A stretch of DNA of 64,000 nt from DAIOXA01 sp050949165 (GTDB lineage Bacteria; Bacillota; Proteinivoracia; UBA4975): contig JBMNFF010000001.1 in assembly GCA_050949165.1 (NCBI GenBank), forward strand, positions 744,001-808,000, read 5' to 3'. The notes under the pieces are model-generated. The model did no database searches and was not told where the DNA came from. It was given only the letters and a program-made list of their open reading frames with translations. The translations under genes and the position numbers were made by a program. Positions within the stretch are counted from its first letter, which is position 1, and every line of letters starts with the position of its first letter. Positions 1 to 7,543 of this stretch are shown piece after piece.

Positions 1-175
1 CCGCCAGGCGCTCCAGAACGTCCAGGATCTCTATAACCTTCCAGATTATCAGGGCAAAAATAACCAATCCCGCCGCCACCGAAACCTGAACGGCAAGCTC
101 AGGCTTCTCCTGGCGAATTACGATGATCAATACGGTTCCCACCACTGCCATGGCGACCACCTGCATGATGCTCAC
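1..175 (-). CDS. spoIIIAD: Stage III sporulation protein AD (partial, 3' end outside window)
   Basis: About 58 N-terminal residues are visible; the gene runs off the left edge. The chosen start is a GTG at 173-175, preceded by GAGGTGA that overlaps the stop of spoIIIAC. The visible part has a hydrophobic helix, a short charged turn (RQEKPEL) and a second hydrophobic helix, which is the usual SpoIIIAD pattern. In the family this small membrane protein belongs to the spoIIIA-encoded channel between mother cell and forespore. Identity rests on this pattern and on its place directly after spoIIIAC. Confidence 0.85.
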   Translation of the reverse strand, partial: MSIMQVVAMAVVGTVLIIVIRQEKPELAVQVSVAAGLVIFALIIWKVIEILDVLERLA

Positions 176-185
176 GGCATTCACC

Positions 186-392
186 TCAATAGATTTGGAA
201 TATCGTGCGCACGGCGTTGATCAGATCTCCAATCAGGTTGACGATAAACAGCATCACCACAATTACCCCGGCCAGGGTCAGGAGCTGGGCCTGTTCCTTC
301 TTGTCCGCCTGGGTCAGGACCTGGGAAAAGACCATGATGAGAATTCCTATGCCGGCCAACTTAAAGAGCAGATTGACATCGATAAAGTCCAC
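186..392 (-). CDS. spoIIIAC: Stage III sporulation protein AC
   Basis: 68-residue protein with two hydrophobic segments and a central charged turn (ADKKEQAQ), the same length and layout as Bacillus SpoIIIAC. The start is a GTG at 390-392 with GGGAGGG just upstream; a longer frame reaching 461 would overlap spoIIIAB and is not needed. It is a membrane component of the SpoIIIA-SpoIIQ feeding-tube channel needed for late forespore gene expression. It sits between spoIIIAB and spoIIIAD with almost no spacing, consistent with one operon. Confidence 0.92.
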   Translation of the reverse strand: MDFIDVNLLFKLAGIGILIMVFSQVLTQADKKEQAQLLTLAGVIVVMLFIVNLIGDLINAVRTIFQIY

Positions 393-406
393 CGCTTTCC
401 CTCCCA

Positions 407-916
407 CTAGAGCAATAACAGGACCAGAGCCAGACCGGAACACACCCCCAAGTAGCGCCATATTTTCTCATTTGCCGCCCGGGAGCCCTCGGCCGCGGCC
501 TCCAGCTGGCGCAGATGTTCCATATGCAAATCCAACTGCCGCCCCTGTTCGCCAATATCTCCCGCCCCCAGCACCTGCATTAAATTATCCAGGAGGGCGA
601 AATCCTCAGGGGCCAGGGCCAGGCCCCGGCGCTCCACCTGCCGCCAGGCCCAGGCAGGCCCGCGGCCTTCGGCCCGGTCCAGGGCGTCGGCCAGGTGGGC
701 AAAGAGCTGGCCCAGGGGTTGGGGAGTGACAGCGGCCACGGCCTGGAGGGCGGCGGGCAGCGGCGTCTGGCGAAAGCGAATTTCGGTGCCCAGCACCGTC
801 AGAGCAAACTGGAGCTGGCGCAGTTGCTGGGGCCGCCGGCGATAAGTTTCCGCCATCCCAAAGCCCAGTCCCGCCCCGGCCAGGACGATCAGTCCGGCAC
901 CCGCTATTTTCAGCAC
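407..916 (-). CDS. spoIIIAB: Stage III sporulation protein AB
   Basis: 169 residues. An N-terminal membrane segment (about residues 4-22) is followed by a soluble helical domain with the TEIRFRQTPLPAAL region typical of SpoIIIAB and a C-terminal hydrophobic tail. The family resembles GspF-type secretion proteins and is part of the spoIIIA-encoded export complex of the mother cell. The start overlaps the spoIIIAA stop by 7 bases, indicating translational coupling. Confidence 0.93.
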   Translation of the reverse strand: MLKIAGAGLIVLAGAGLGFGMAETYRRRPQQLRQLQFALTVLGTEIRFRQTPLPAALQAVAAVTPQPLGQLFAHLADALDRAEGRGPAWAWRQVERRGLALAPEDFALLDNLMQVLGAGDIGEQGRQLDLHMEHLRQLEAAAEGSRAANEKIWRYLGVCSGLALVLLLL

Positions 917-1848
917 TGCTCATCCCTCCTGTACACCCAGGCTCCTTTGGGCAATTCCAGCACCCCGGCCAAACTGGGCAGGCCCTGGTGACGATCCAGG
1001 ACCACAACCCGGCCAAAGCAGCCCCCCGCCAAGAGGCGGCGTAGCACGGGACGCTGCCGGGCCTCATCCAGATCCCGGGCATGGGCGGTGGTCATCACCG
1101 TCACCCCGGCGGCCAGGACATTTTCCAGGGCCACAGCGTCGGATTCCAGACCAATTTCGTCGGCTGCCACCACCTGGGGCCCCATGGAGCGAACCAACAT
1201 GATCAGGCCCTGAGCCCGGGGGCAGCAGTCCAGGACATCGGTGCGCTTTCCCAGGTAGAGTTGGGGAATGCCCCGATGGGATCCCGCCAGTTCCGAACGC
1301 TCGTCGGCCACCCCCACCGTCAGCTTCAGCTCATCGCTGACCAGGCGGATCAAGTCCCGCAACAGGGTGGTCTTGCCGCAGCCCGGCGGCGCCAGAATCA
1401 GGGTGTTGTGAACTCTGCCTTCCTGGAGCAGCCAGGGCAGCACCGGTTTGCCCACCCCCAACAGCTGTCGGGCAATGCGAAAGTTCAGGCTTCCGGGCTC
1501 CGCCAAGGAGACAACCCTGCCCCCTGCCACTGCTACCCTCCCCGCCACCCCGATCCGGTGCCCGCCCCGGATTGTTATATAGCCCCGGGCCAGTTGCTCG
1601 GCAAAGGCGTAGAAGGAATACTGGCTGAGGATGTTCAAGGTCTCCTGCAAATCGGCGACAGTCAATTCCGGGGGAATCCAGATTTCCTGGCCTCCGCCGG
1701 TTGCCAGCACCGGCATACCGGGACGGAGGCGGATTTCTTCTGTCCCCCTGATCCGGGAAGGTTCCAAGGAGGCCAGGGCCTGGCGCACTCGGGTCCCAAG
1801 CATGGGCAGGACCTCTTGCTGCCAGATCTGCTCGTGGCGGAAAGCCAA
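910..1848 (-). CDS. spoIIIAA: Stage III sporulation protein AA (ATPase)
   Basis: Secretion-type ATPase of the SpoIIIA complex, about 312 residues (Bacillus has 307). It has a Walker A motif (APPGCGKTTLL), a Walker B-like segment (QVVAADEIG) and the HRIGVAGR region. The start is uncertain. TTG at 1846-1848 keeps the conserved WQQEVLP segment and follows a G-rich stretch; ATG at 1801-1803 with AGAGGT upstream is the alternative (297 residues). The 5' end abuts a strong terminator-type hairpin at 1850-1897, which is odd for the first gene of an operon. Confidence 0.93.
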   Translation of the reverse strand: MAFRHEQIWQQEVLPMLGTRVRQALASLEPSRIRGTEEIRLRPGMPVLATGGGQEIWIPPELTVADLQETLNILSQYSFYAFAEQLARGYITIRGGHRIGVAGRVAVAGGRVVSLAEPGSLNFRIARQLLGVGKPVLPWLLQEGRVHNTLILAPPGCGKTTLLRDLIRLVSDELKLTVGVADERSELAGSHRGIPQLYLGKRTDVLDCCPRAQGLIMLVRSMGPQVVAADEIGLESDAVALENVLAAGVTVMTTAHARDLDEARQRPVLRRLLAGGCFGRVVVLDRHQGLPSLAGVLELPKGAWVYRRDEQC

Positions 1849-1849
1849 A

Positions 1850-1897
1850 AAAAACACCCCCCCTTGCAATAATAAATATTGAAGGGAGGGTGTTTTT
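1850..1897 (-). terminator. Rho-independent terminator abutting spoIIIAA
   Basis: On the minus strand AAAACACCCTCCCTT pairs with AAGGGGGGGTGTTTT over 15 positions (one U-G pair), with an A/T-rich loop, and is followed by a run of T. It is a textbook terminator for the upstream acidic zinc-ribbon gene, but the run of T lies at the spoIIIAA start and the G-rich arm may serve as its ribosome binding site. Confidence 0.8.
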
Positions 1898-1958
1898 ATG
1901 CTATTGGCCTCTGAAAGTTTTGCCAAACCTTGGTTAAGCAGCCAGGCATTGCAGCCTT

Positions 1959-2411
1959 TCAGTCGACGGGGATACTCTCGTCCAGTTCGGTATCCAGTTC
2001 TTCCTCTTCTTCCTCATCGGAGAAGATGACTTGCTTGCAATGGGGACAGATGATCTCCAACTCTTCATCGGCGGCTTCCACCAGGTCATCCTCGTCCACA
2101 CAGACAATCTCATTGCAGTGGGGGCATTGTATCTCGAACTCGCTGAAATCGTCATCGTCATGGCAGTTACAGTAATCGTCTTCGTCATCCTCAAAGACGT
2201 ACTCTTCAACATCGGCCAAGTCTTCGTCCAGGGCATCCACCAGGTCCTCGGCATCCTCGATGCGCTCGTTGAGATCCTCCAACTCATCTACCACTTCCCC
2301 TAACAGATCCATGATCTGCAGAAGCAGTTTGGTATGGGGCTCGTCCTTGTTCAATTCCATGCCTTCTGCCAGGCCGCGTATGTATGCAACCTTTTCGCGC
2401 AGGGTTTTCAT
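1959..2411 (-). CDS. Acidic protein with two zinc-ribbon CPHC pairs (CD1247 N-terminal-domain type)
   Basis: 150 residues. The N-terminal part (about 1-60) is helical and probably coiled-coil, followed by a very acidic linker. Two Cys pairs (CPHCNEIVC and CPHC) form a probable zinc ribbon, and the C-terminus is a run of Glu and Asp. Clostridial homologues are annotated as CD1247 N-terminal domain proteins with no defined function. It lies between efp and spoIIIAA on the same strand and ends in the terminator at 1850-1897. No catalytic motif is seen; a DNA or RNA polymerase-associated role would be a guess. Confidence 0.7.
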   Translation of the reverse strand: MKTLREKVAYIRGLAEGMELNKDEPHTKLLLQIMDLLGEVVDELEDLNERIEDAEDLVDALDEDLADVEEYVFEDDEDDYCNCHDDDDFSEFEIQCPHCNEIVCVDEDDLVEAADEELEIICPHCKQVIFSDEEEEEELDTELDESIPVD

Positions 2412-2475
2412 TGCACAACCTCCTCATATTCAACTGGTCATTACTCTATAATGACCTGGGAAAACCAAAATATTC

Positions 2476-3033
2476 CTAGGCCCGCTCCGAATATTCGCCG
2501 GTGCGGGTATCGATGCGCAGCACATCTCCCACATTGATGAAGAAGGGCACTTGCACCACCAGCCCCGTCTCCATGACCGCAGGTTTGGAACCGCCCGAGG
2601 CGGTATCACCCCTGATGCCGGGCTCTGTCTCGACAACTTCCAGCTCCACAATGGTGGGCAGATCGACGCCGATGATCTTGCCTTTATAGACCTGGAGGTG
2701 CAGCTCCATATTCTCCTTGAGGAATTTTACTGCATCGCCCAGTTCTTGTTTGCCCAGGGCAAACTGATCATAGGTCTCGGTGTCCATAAAGTGCCACATA
2801 TCGTCGCCGGCATAGAGGTATTGGGTGGGACGGCGTTCGATATGAGCCTGTTCAAACTTATCCCGGGGGTTGAAGGTGCGCTCGGTCACCGCCCCCGTCT
2901 CGATATTCTTCAGCTTGGTGCGGACAAAGGCTGCGCCTTTGCCGGGCTTTACATGTTGAAAATCGACAATGGTGTAGATACTGCCTTCAAACTCGATGGT
3001 CAGGCCGGTGCGAAAATCGCTGGTAGAAATCAA
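2476..3033 (-). CDS. efp: Translation elongation factor P
   Basis: 185 residues with the three beta-barrel domains of EF-P. The tip loop reads KPGKGAAFV, placing the modifiable lysine at residue 32. The protein relieves ribosome stalling at consecutive prolines. The start is TTG with AAGGAGGT six to seven bases upstream. It follows the Xaa-Pro peptidase gene after a short gap, the same pairing as in Bacillus (yqhT-efp). Confidence 0.98.
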   Translation of the reverse strand: MISTSDFRTGLTIEFEGSIYTIVDFQHVKPGKGAAFVRTKLKNIETGAVTERTFNPRDKFEQAHIERRPTQYLYAGDDMWHFMDTETYDQFALGKQELGDAVKFLKENMELHLQVYKGKIIGVDLPTIVELEVVETEPGIRGDTASGGSKPAVMETGLVVQVPFFINVGDVLRIDTRTGEYSERA

Positions 3034-3051
3034 GGTTATTACCTCCTTAAA

Positions 3052-4119
3052 CTAAATTTCTATCAGTTCCTTGGGCGAAGAGGTAAGGTTCCTTACTCCA
3101 TCCTCTTGCACCACAACCATGTCCTCGATACGCACGCCGCCCCAGCCCGGCAGGTAGATTCCCGGCTCTACGGTGACGATGCTGTTTGGCTGCAGGACGT
3201 TGTCGCTGAGGCGGCTGGCCCTGGGCAGCTCGTGGATGGCCAGGCCCACGCCGTGGCCCAGGCCGTGGCCAAAGTTATCGCCGTAACCCTTGGCGACGAT
3301 GACATCCCGAGCCAGGGCATCGGCCTCGACTCCGGTGATGCCGGCCTTGATTCCCGCCAGGGCAGCCATTTGGGCCTCCAGGACGATATGATAAATCTCC
3401 CTCTGCTTGCCATCGGCCTTGCCAACCACCACCGTCCGGGTCATGTCGGAGCAATAGCCCTTGTACACGCAGCCGAAGTCCAGCTTGACAAATTCATTCT
3501 TGCCGATGACCCTTTCGCTGGCCACGCCGTGGGGCATGGCGGAACGGGGCCCCGAAGCGACGATGGTTTCAAAGGAAGTGCCGCTGGCCCCCAAATCCTG
3601 CATATGCCGCTCCAGTTCTATGGCAACCTGGCGCTCGGTGAGCCCGGGGCGCAGGAAATCCAGGATATGAGCAAAGGCCTTGTCGCCGATGGCTTCGGCC
3701 TGGGCCAGGAGCTCGATTTCCTCCAAATCCTTTACCGCCCGCAATTCAATAATAGTGTCGTCCAGACCTACCAATTCAATACCCGAAAGGCCCTCGGCCA
3801 GCTTCTGATAGTTGCCCACAGTGACAAAGTCCTTTTCGAAGCCCAGTCTCTTAATGCCCAATCTTTGGACAACTGCATTGACGTCCTCCACCAATCTGTC
3901 GCCCTGCTGGACGATTTCATAACCCGGACACTGAAGGCCGGCCTGTTCGGTGTAGCGAAAATCGGTAATGAAGACGGGGTCGCCTTGGCGTCCGATTATG
4001 GCAAGCCCGCTGGAACCGGTAAAGCCGGTGGCCCAGCGCCGGTTCTCGGGCTGGGAAACTAAGATGCCGTCTACATCCTGGGGAAGCGCTTCCCTGATCT
4101 TGTTCACTCGCCTTTGCAT
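3052..4119 (-). CDS. M24 family Xaa-Pro peptidase
   Basis: 355 residues. The N-terminal creatinase-like domain (about 1-125) precedes a pita-bread catalytic domain. Metal ligands expected for M24 peptidases are visible: Asp214 and Asp225 (LDFG...CSDMTRT), the HGLGHGVG motif around 285-289, Glu318 (VEPG) and Glu332 (IEDM). It probably removes amino acids from Xaa-Pro peptides in the cytoplasm. It overlaps aroQ by 16 bases and precedes efp, matching yqhT in Bacillus. Confidence 0.95.
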   Translation of the reverse strand: MQRRVNKIREALPQDVDGILVSQPENRRWATGFTGSSGLAIIGRQGDPVFITDFRYTEQAGLQCPGYEIVQQGDRLVEDVNAVVQRLGIKRLGFEKDFVTVGNYQKLAEGLSGIELVGLDDTIIELRAVKDLEEIELLAQAEAIGDKAFAHILDFLRPGLTERQVAIELERHMQDLGASGTSFETIVASGPRSAMPHGVASERVIGKNEFVKLDFGCVYKGYCSDMTRTVVVGKADGKQREIYHIVLEAQMAALAGIKAGITGVEADALARDVIVAKGYGDNFGHGLGHGVGLAIHELPRASRLSDNVLQPNSIVTVEPGIYLPGWGGVRIEDMVVVQEDGVRNLTSSPKELIEI

Positions 4120-4556
4120 TCCTCACCCTCCACTTGGTTTAATATCGCCTGAACAGCCAAGATATAGCCCTGCCAGCCCAGGCCGCAAATATAGCCGGTA
4201 CAGGCGCCGGCGGTGACATGGCGATGGCGGATCTCTTCCCGGGCAAAGACATTGGTCAGATGAACCTCAATCACCGGCACCGACAGGGCAGCAAGGGCAT
4301 CGGCCACCGCCAGGCTGTAGTGCCCATAGGCTCCGGGATTGAGGACCATGCCCTGGCAACTGTCAGCCTGGGCCTGGAGGATATCGATAATCTCTCCCTC
4401 CCCATTGGCCTGAAAGAAATCGACCTGAATGCCCCGGGACTTGGCATATTCCCGAATCCGGTCATTGATTGTAGCCAGGCCAAGTTTCCCGTAAAGCTCG
4501 GGCTGCCTCCGCCCCAGCCAGTTCAGATTGGGTCCATTGACGATTACAATGCGCAT
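4104..4556 (-). CDS. aroQ: 3-dehydroquinate dehydratase, type II
   Basis: 150 residues, the usual length for the dodecameric type II enzyme of the shikimate pathway. The N-terminal GPNLNWLGRRQPELYG carries the active-site Tyr22; NPGAYGHYS gives Asn73 and EVHLTN gives His99. It is the first gene of the aroQ-peptidase-efp operon and is divergent from the aminotransferase fusion gene. Other shikimate genes (aroE, aroK) lie elsewhere in the window. Confidence 0.97.
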   Translation of the reverse strand: MRIVIVNGPNLNWLGRRQPELYGKLGLATINDRIREYAKSRGIQVDFFQANGEGEIIDILQAQADSCQGMVLNPGAYGHYSLAVADALAALSVPVIEVHLTNVFAREEIRHRHVTAGACTGYICGLGWQGYILAVQAILNQVEGEECKGE

Positions 4557-4713
4557 GTTAACCCCCGCTGGAAGAAATTTTCTGCCCTAAGTATACGCTA
4601 TAAACACCATGCTTGTAAATTCCCCCGGCAAATTTATCCCGAATCCTCCTGGATTACCACCCGCAGGGGGCAAGATAATCCCATGATGCTACCCCATGTA
4701 CCCCCATTCCCGT

Positions 4714-4742
4714 TTGTTATTCCCCAGGAAATCAGGTATACT
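4714..4742 (+). promoter_or_regulatory. Sigma-A-type promoter for the aminotransferase-reductase fusion
   Basis: TTGTTA (4714-4719) and TATACT (4737-4742) are separated by exactly 17 bases and lie about 40 bases before the start codon. This is a near-consensus vegetative promoter in the 228-base divergent region; nothing else was recognised there. Confidence 0.7.
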
Positions 4743-4784
4743 ATACTGAGCACAAAAATGTGCACACTACCGGGAGGTATATAC

Positions 4785-7373
4785 ATGAATGATTTTACCC
4801 GCTACATAAACCCCTACTTAGGTGAACTCCTGGAAAAGCTGCACCTGAACCTGGACTATGACCGGGGTCAGGGGTGCTGGCTGTACAGCGGTCGGGACAG
4901 GTACCTGGACTGCGTCTCCGCCTACGGCGCCCTGCCCCTGGGGCACAACCCCCCAGAAATATGGGCTGCCCTGGAGTCGGCCAGGGACAAGGCCATCCCC
5001 GGCTTTGCCCAGCCTTCAGCCCTGCAACCTGCGGCCACCTTGGCCCGGCGCCTCATCGAGCTGGCCCCTCCGGGTTTGGAGCACGTAACCTTTACCAATA
5101 GCGGCGCCGAAGCGGTGGAGGCCGCCATTAAGATGTGCCGGGCAGCCACCGGGCGCAAGCTCATCCTCTCCGCCCGCAAGAGCTTTCACGGCAAGACCCT
5201 GGGGGCCCTGTCCGCCACCGGCAACCCCGACTACCAAGCGGGTTTCGGCGCCCCGGCCCCGGGCTTTGCCAAAATTCCCTTCGGTGATCTTTCTGCCCTG
5301 GAAGAATTTTTGCGGGCCCATGCCCAGGACACCGCCGCCTTTCTGGTGGAGCCCATTCAGGGCGAGGGCGGCGTGATAGTGCCGCCGCCGGGCTATCTTG
5401 CCCGGGCGCGCCAGCTCTGCTCCCAGTACAAGGTGCCCCTGGTTGTGGATGAAATCCAGACCGGCCTTGGCCGTACCGGCCAGCTCTTCGCCTGTCAGGC
5501 CGAAGGGGTAAACCCCGATTGCCTGCTCCTGGCCAAGGCCCTGGGCGGCGGCCTCATCCCCGTGGGGGCGGTGCTGGCCGGCCGGGAGCTGTACTGCAAG
5601 GAATTCGGCCTCAAGCATTCCTCTACCTTTGCCGGTGGGGGCCTGGCCAGCTATGCCGGCCTGGCGGTTCTGGAGGTCCTCACCGCCCAGGAGGAAAGGC
5701 TTCTGGCCCATGTCCGGGAAATCGGCGGCTACATTCGTTCCCGCCTGGAGGAGATTTGCGCCCAGTATGACTTTGTCAGCGTCCGGGGTCGCGGCCTGAT
5801 GTTGGGCCTGGACTTTCAGATTGACCGCAGCACTCACCCCCGCAACCTCCTGGGGATCCTGGCGGAGCAGAGGTTGTTGAGCCCCCTCATCGCCAGCTAT
5901 CTCCTCCATGTCCACAAGCTACGGGTGGCCCCCACCTTAAACGGGGCCAGCGTCATCCGCATCCAGGCGCCGTTGGTAATCAATCGGGAGGAGGCGGATT
6001 TCCTGCTCCGGGCCATAGAAGAAACCCTGCCCGTCCTGGCAGCCGGAGATACCTCCGCCCTCATCGCCCACCTCCTGGATGAGCAGCCGAAACAGGGCCC
6101 CCTTCCGGCCCGCAAGCCCAAAGGACTTGCCAGGCCCGCCCCGGACCAGACCAAATTTGCCTTCCTGGTCCATCCCCTGGACGAGCAGAGCCTGGCGGAT
6201 TACGACGGCAGTCTCGCCCGCCTCTGTCCCGGCGACCTGGCGGCCTTGGCCCGCCAGTGGCTGCCGGAAATGATTCCCTCGGCGGTGGGCGAGGCGGTGA
6301 TTCCTTCCAAGGCCGGCGCTTCAGCCTTCTGTGAATTCATACTCATCCCCCGCACCGCCAGACAACTGATGGAAATGGATCCCGAGCAGAGCCTGGCCCT
6401 GGTCCGCCAGGGTATCGAACTGGCTAAGGAACGGGGCGCCCAGCTGGTGGGGCTGGGGGCATACACTTCGGTGGTATCCTGGGGAGGCATGCGCCTGCGG
6501 GACATGGGCGTCCCCCTGACCACCGGCAACAGTTATACCGTGGTCACCGCCGTCGAGGCCACAATCTCGGCCCTGAACCGGCTGAACATCGACCCCGCCA
6601 GAGCGGCCGCCGCCGTGGTGGGGGCCGCAGGCTCCATCGGCCGTTGCCTGGCCCTGCTCCTGGCAGAATCCGTGGAGCAGCTGATCCTCCTGGGCAACCC
6701 CGCCCACCCCCAGCGCAGTCTGAACAAGCTGGCCCAGGTGGCCGGTGAGGTCTGTCGGCACCTGGTCACTGCCGCCCCCGATTCGCCCCTGGGCAGGGCC
6801 ATTCTGCAGCTGCCCCACTGCCCCGACAGCGGAGCCGACGCCGAGGCCTTTGTCCGCTTCTATATAGAGAACGCCCAGCAAATCCCCCTCACCATTTCCG
6901 TCAATGCCGACGCCCTCCTGCCCCAAGCCGATGTGGTGGTCACGGCCACCAGCAGCGTCAGCGAGCTGGTCAAGCCGGAGCATGTCAAGTTCGGCGCCGT
7001 AATCTGCGACCTCTCCCGGCCCGCCAATGTCAGCCGGGAAATTAAGCGGCGCCGCCCCGACGTCCTGGTCATCGACGGCGGCGTGGTGGAGGTCTGGAAC
7101 CGTCCCGATTTGGGCTGGGACTTCGGCTTTGAGCAGGGCCTCTGCTTCGCCTGCATGGCAGAAACCATGCTCTTAGGTCTGGAGGGCCATCTGGAGCACA
7201 CCAGTATCGGCAGCAATATCACTCCGGAGACCCTGGCCCTGGTCCGGCGCCTGGCCGAGAAGCATGGCTTTCGGGTTGCTGAGTTGCGCAGCTTCGACAA
7301 GCCCCTGGGCCAGGAGGACTGGCAGCGGGTCATCGCCGCCCGCTCCAAACAACAGGCCCTCACAGGAAACTGA
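4785..7373 (+). CDS. Fusion: class-III PLP aminotransferase + acyl-ACP reductase (AAR)-like domain
   Basis: 862 residues from ATG at 4785 (GGGAGGT upstream); the open frame continues 5' but without a better start. Residues 1 to about 425 are a class-III aminotransferase like ornithine or acetylornithine transaminases: TNSGAEAVEAAIK, VVDEIQTGLGRTG and PLP Lys251 in LLLAKALGGG. After a Pro/Lys-rich linker, residues from about 457 match long-chain acyl-ACP reductase of cyanobacteria: GLGAYTSVVSWGG, LTTGNSYT, Rossmann VVGAAGSIG near 611, VICDLSRPANV, and FACMAETMLLGLEG with the putative thioester Cys790. Inferred chemistry is reduction of an acyl thioester to an aldehyde and transamination of that aldehyde (or the reverse). 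The substrate is unknown. Confidence 0.85.
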   Translation: MNDFTRYINPYLGELLEKLHLNLDYDRGQGCWLYSGRDRYLDCVSAYGALPLGHNPPEIWAALESARDKAIPGFAQPSALQPAATLARRLIELAPPGLEHVTFTNSGAEAVEAAIKMCRAATGRKLILSARKSFHGKTLGALSATGNPDYQAGFGAPAPGFAKIPFGDLSALEEFLRAHAQDTAAFLVEPIQGEGGVIVPPPGYLARARQLCSQYKVPLVVDEIQTGLGRTGQLFACQAEGVNPDCLLLAKALGGGLIPVGAVLAGRELYCKEFGLKHSSTFAGGGLASYAGLAVLEVLTAQEERLLAHVREIGGYIRSRLEEICAQYDFVSVRGRGLMLGLDFQIDRSTHPRNLLGILAEQRLLSPLIASYLLHVHKLRVAPTLNGASVIRIQAPLVINREEADFLLRAIEETLPVLAAGDTSALIAHLLDEQPKQGPLPARKPKGLARPAPDQTKFAFLVHPLDEQSLADYDGSLARLCPGDLAALARQWLPEMIPSAVGEAVIPSKAGASAFCEFILIPRTARQLMEMDPEQSLALVRQGIELAKERGAQLVGLGAYTSVVSWGGMRLRDMGVPLTTGNSYTVVTAVEATISALNRLNIDPARAAAAVVGAAGSIGRCLALLLAESVEQLILLGNPAHPQRSLNKLAQVAGEVCRHLVTAAPDSPLGRAILQLPHCPDSGADAEAFVRFYIENAQQIPLTISVNADALLPQADVVVTATSSVSELVKPEHVKFGAVICDLSRPANVSREIKRRRPDVLVIDGGVVEVWNRPDLGWDFGFEQGLCFACMAETMLLGLEGHLEHTSIGSNITPETLALVRRLAEKHGFRVAELRSFDKPLGQEDWQRVIAARSKQQALTGN

Positions 7374-7496
7374 CCAGGCGCACCCGCCTTGCCGAGCAAA
7401 GATAAACCGGCGGCAGCCGATGCCGGCGCCCTCTCTCACCCGGATTTCCCGGGGTCTGGCGCCGGTAAACTTCTGAGCCAGAACCTGCAGAAAGGA

Positions 7497-7543
7497 ACAG
7501 ACCTTGTCCGGGGGCACTTCTCCCGACAAGGTCTGTGTTTTTT
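7497..7543. terminator. Bidirectional terminator between the fusion gene and lpdA
   Basis: ACAGACCTTGTC and GACAAGGTCTGT flank a short loop, followed by a run of T on the plus strand. It separates two convergent genes. The 123 bases before it show no further feature. Confidence 0.88.

Noticed and set aside
2551..4062. Long plus-strand open frame antisense to efp and the Xaa-Pro peptidase
   Set aside because: It mirrors two well-identified genes; long antisense frames are common in GC-rich DNA. No start signal or homology.
4218..4784. 5' extension of the aminotransferase fusion
   Set aside because: It runs antisense to aroQ and through the promoter; ATG 4785 has the ribosome binding site and matches the family start.
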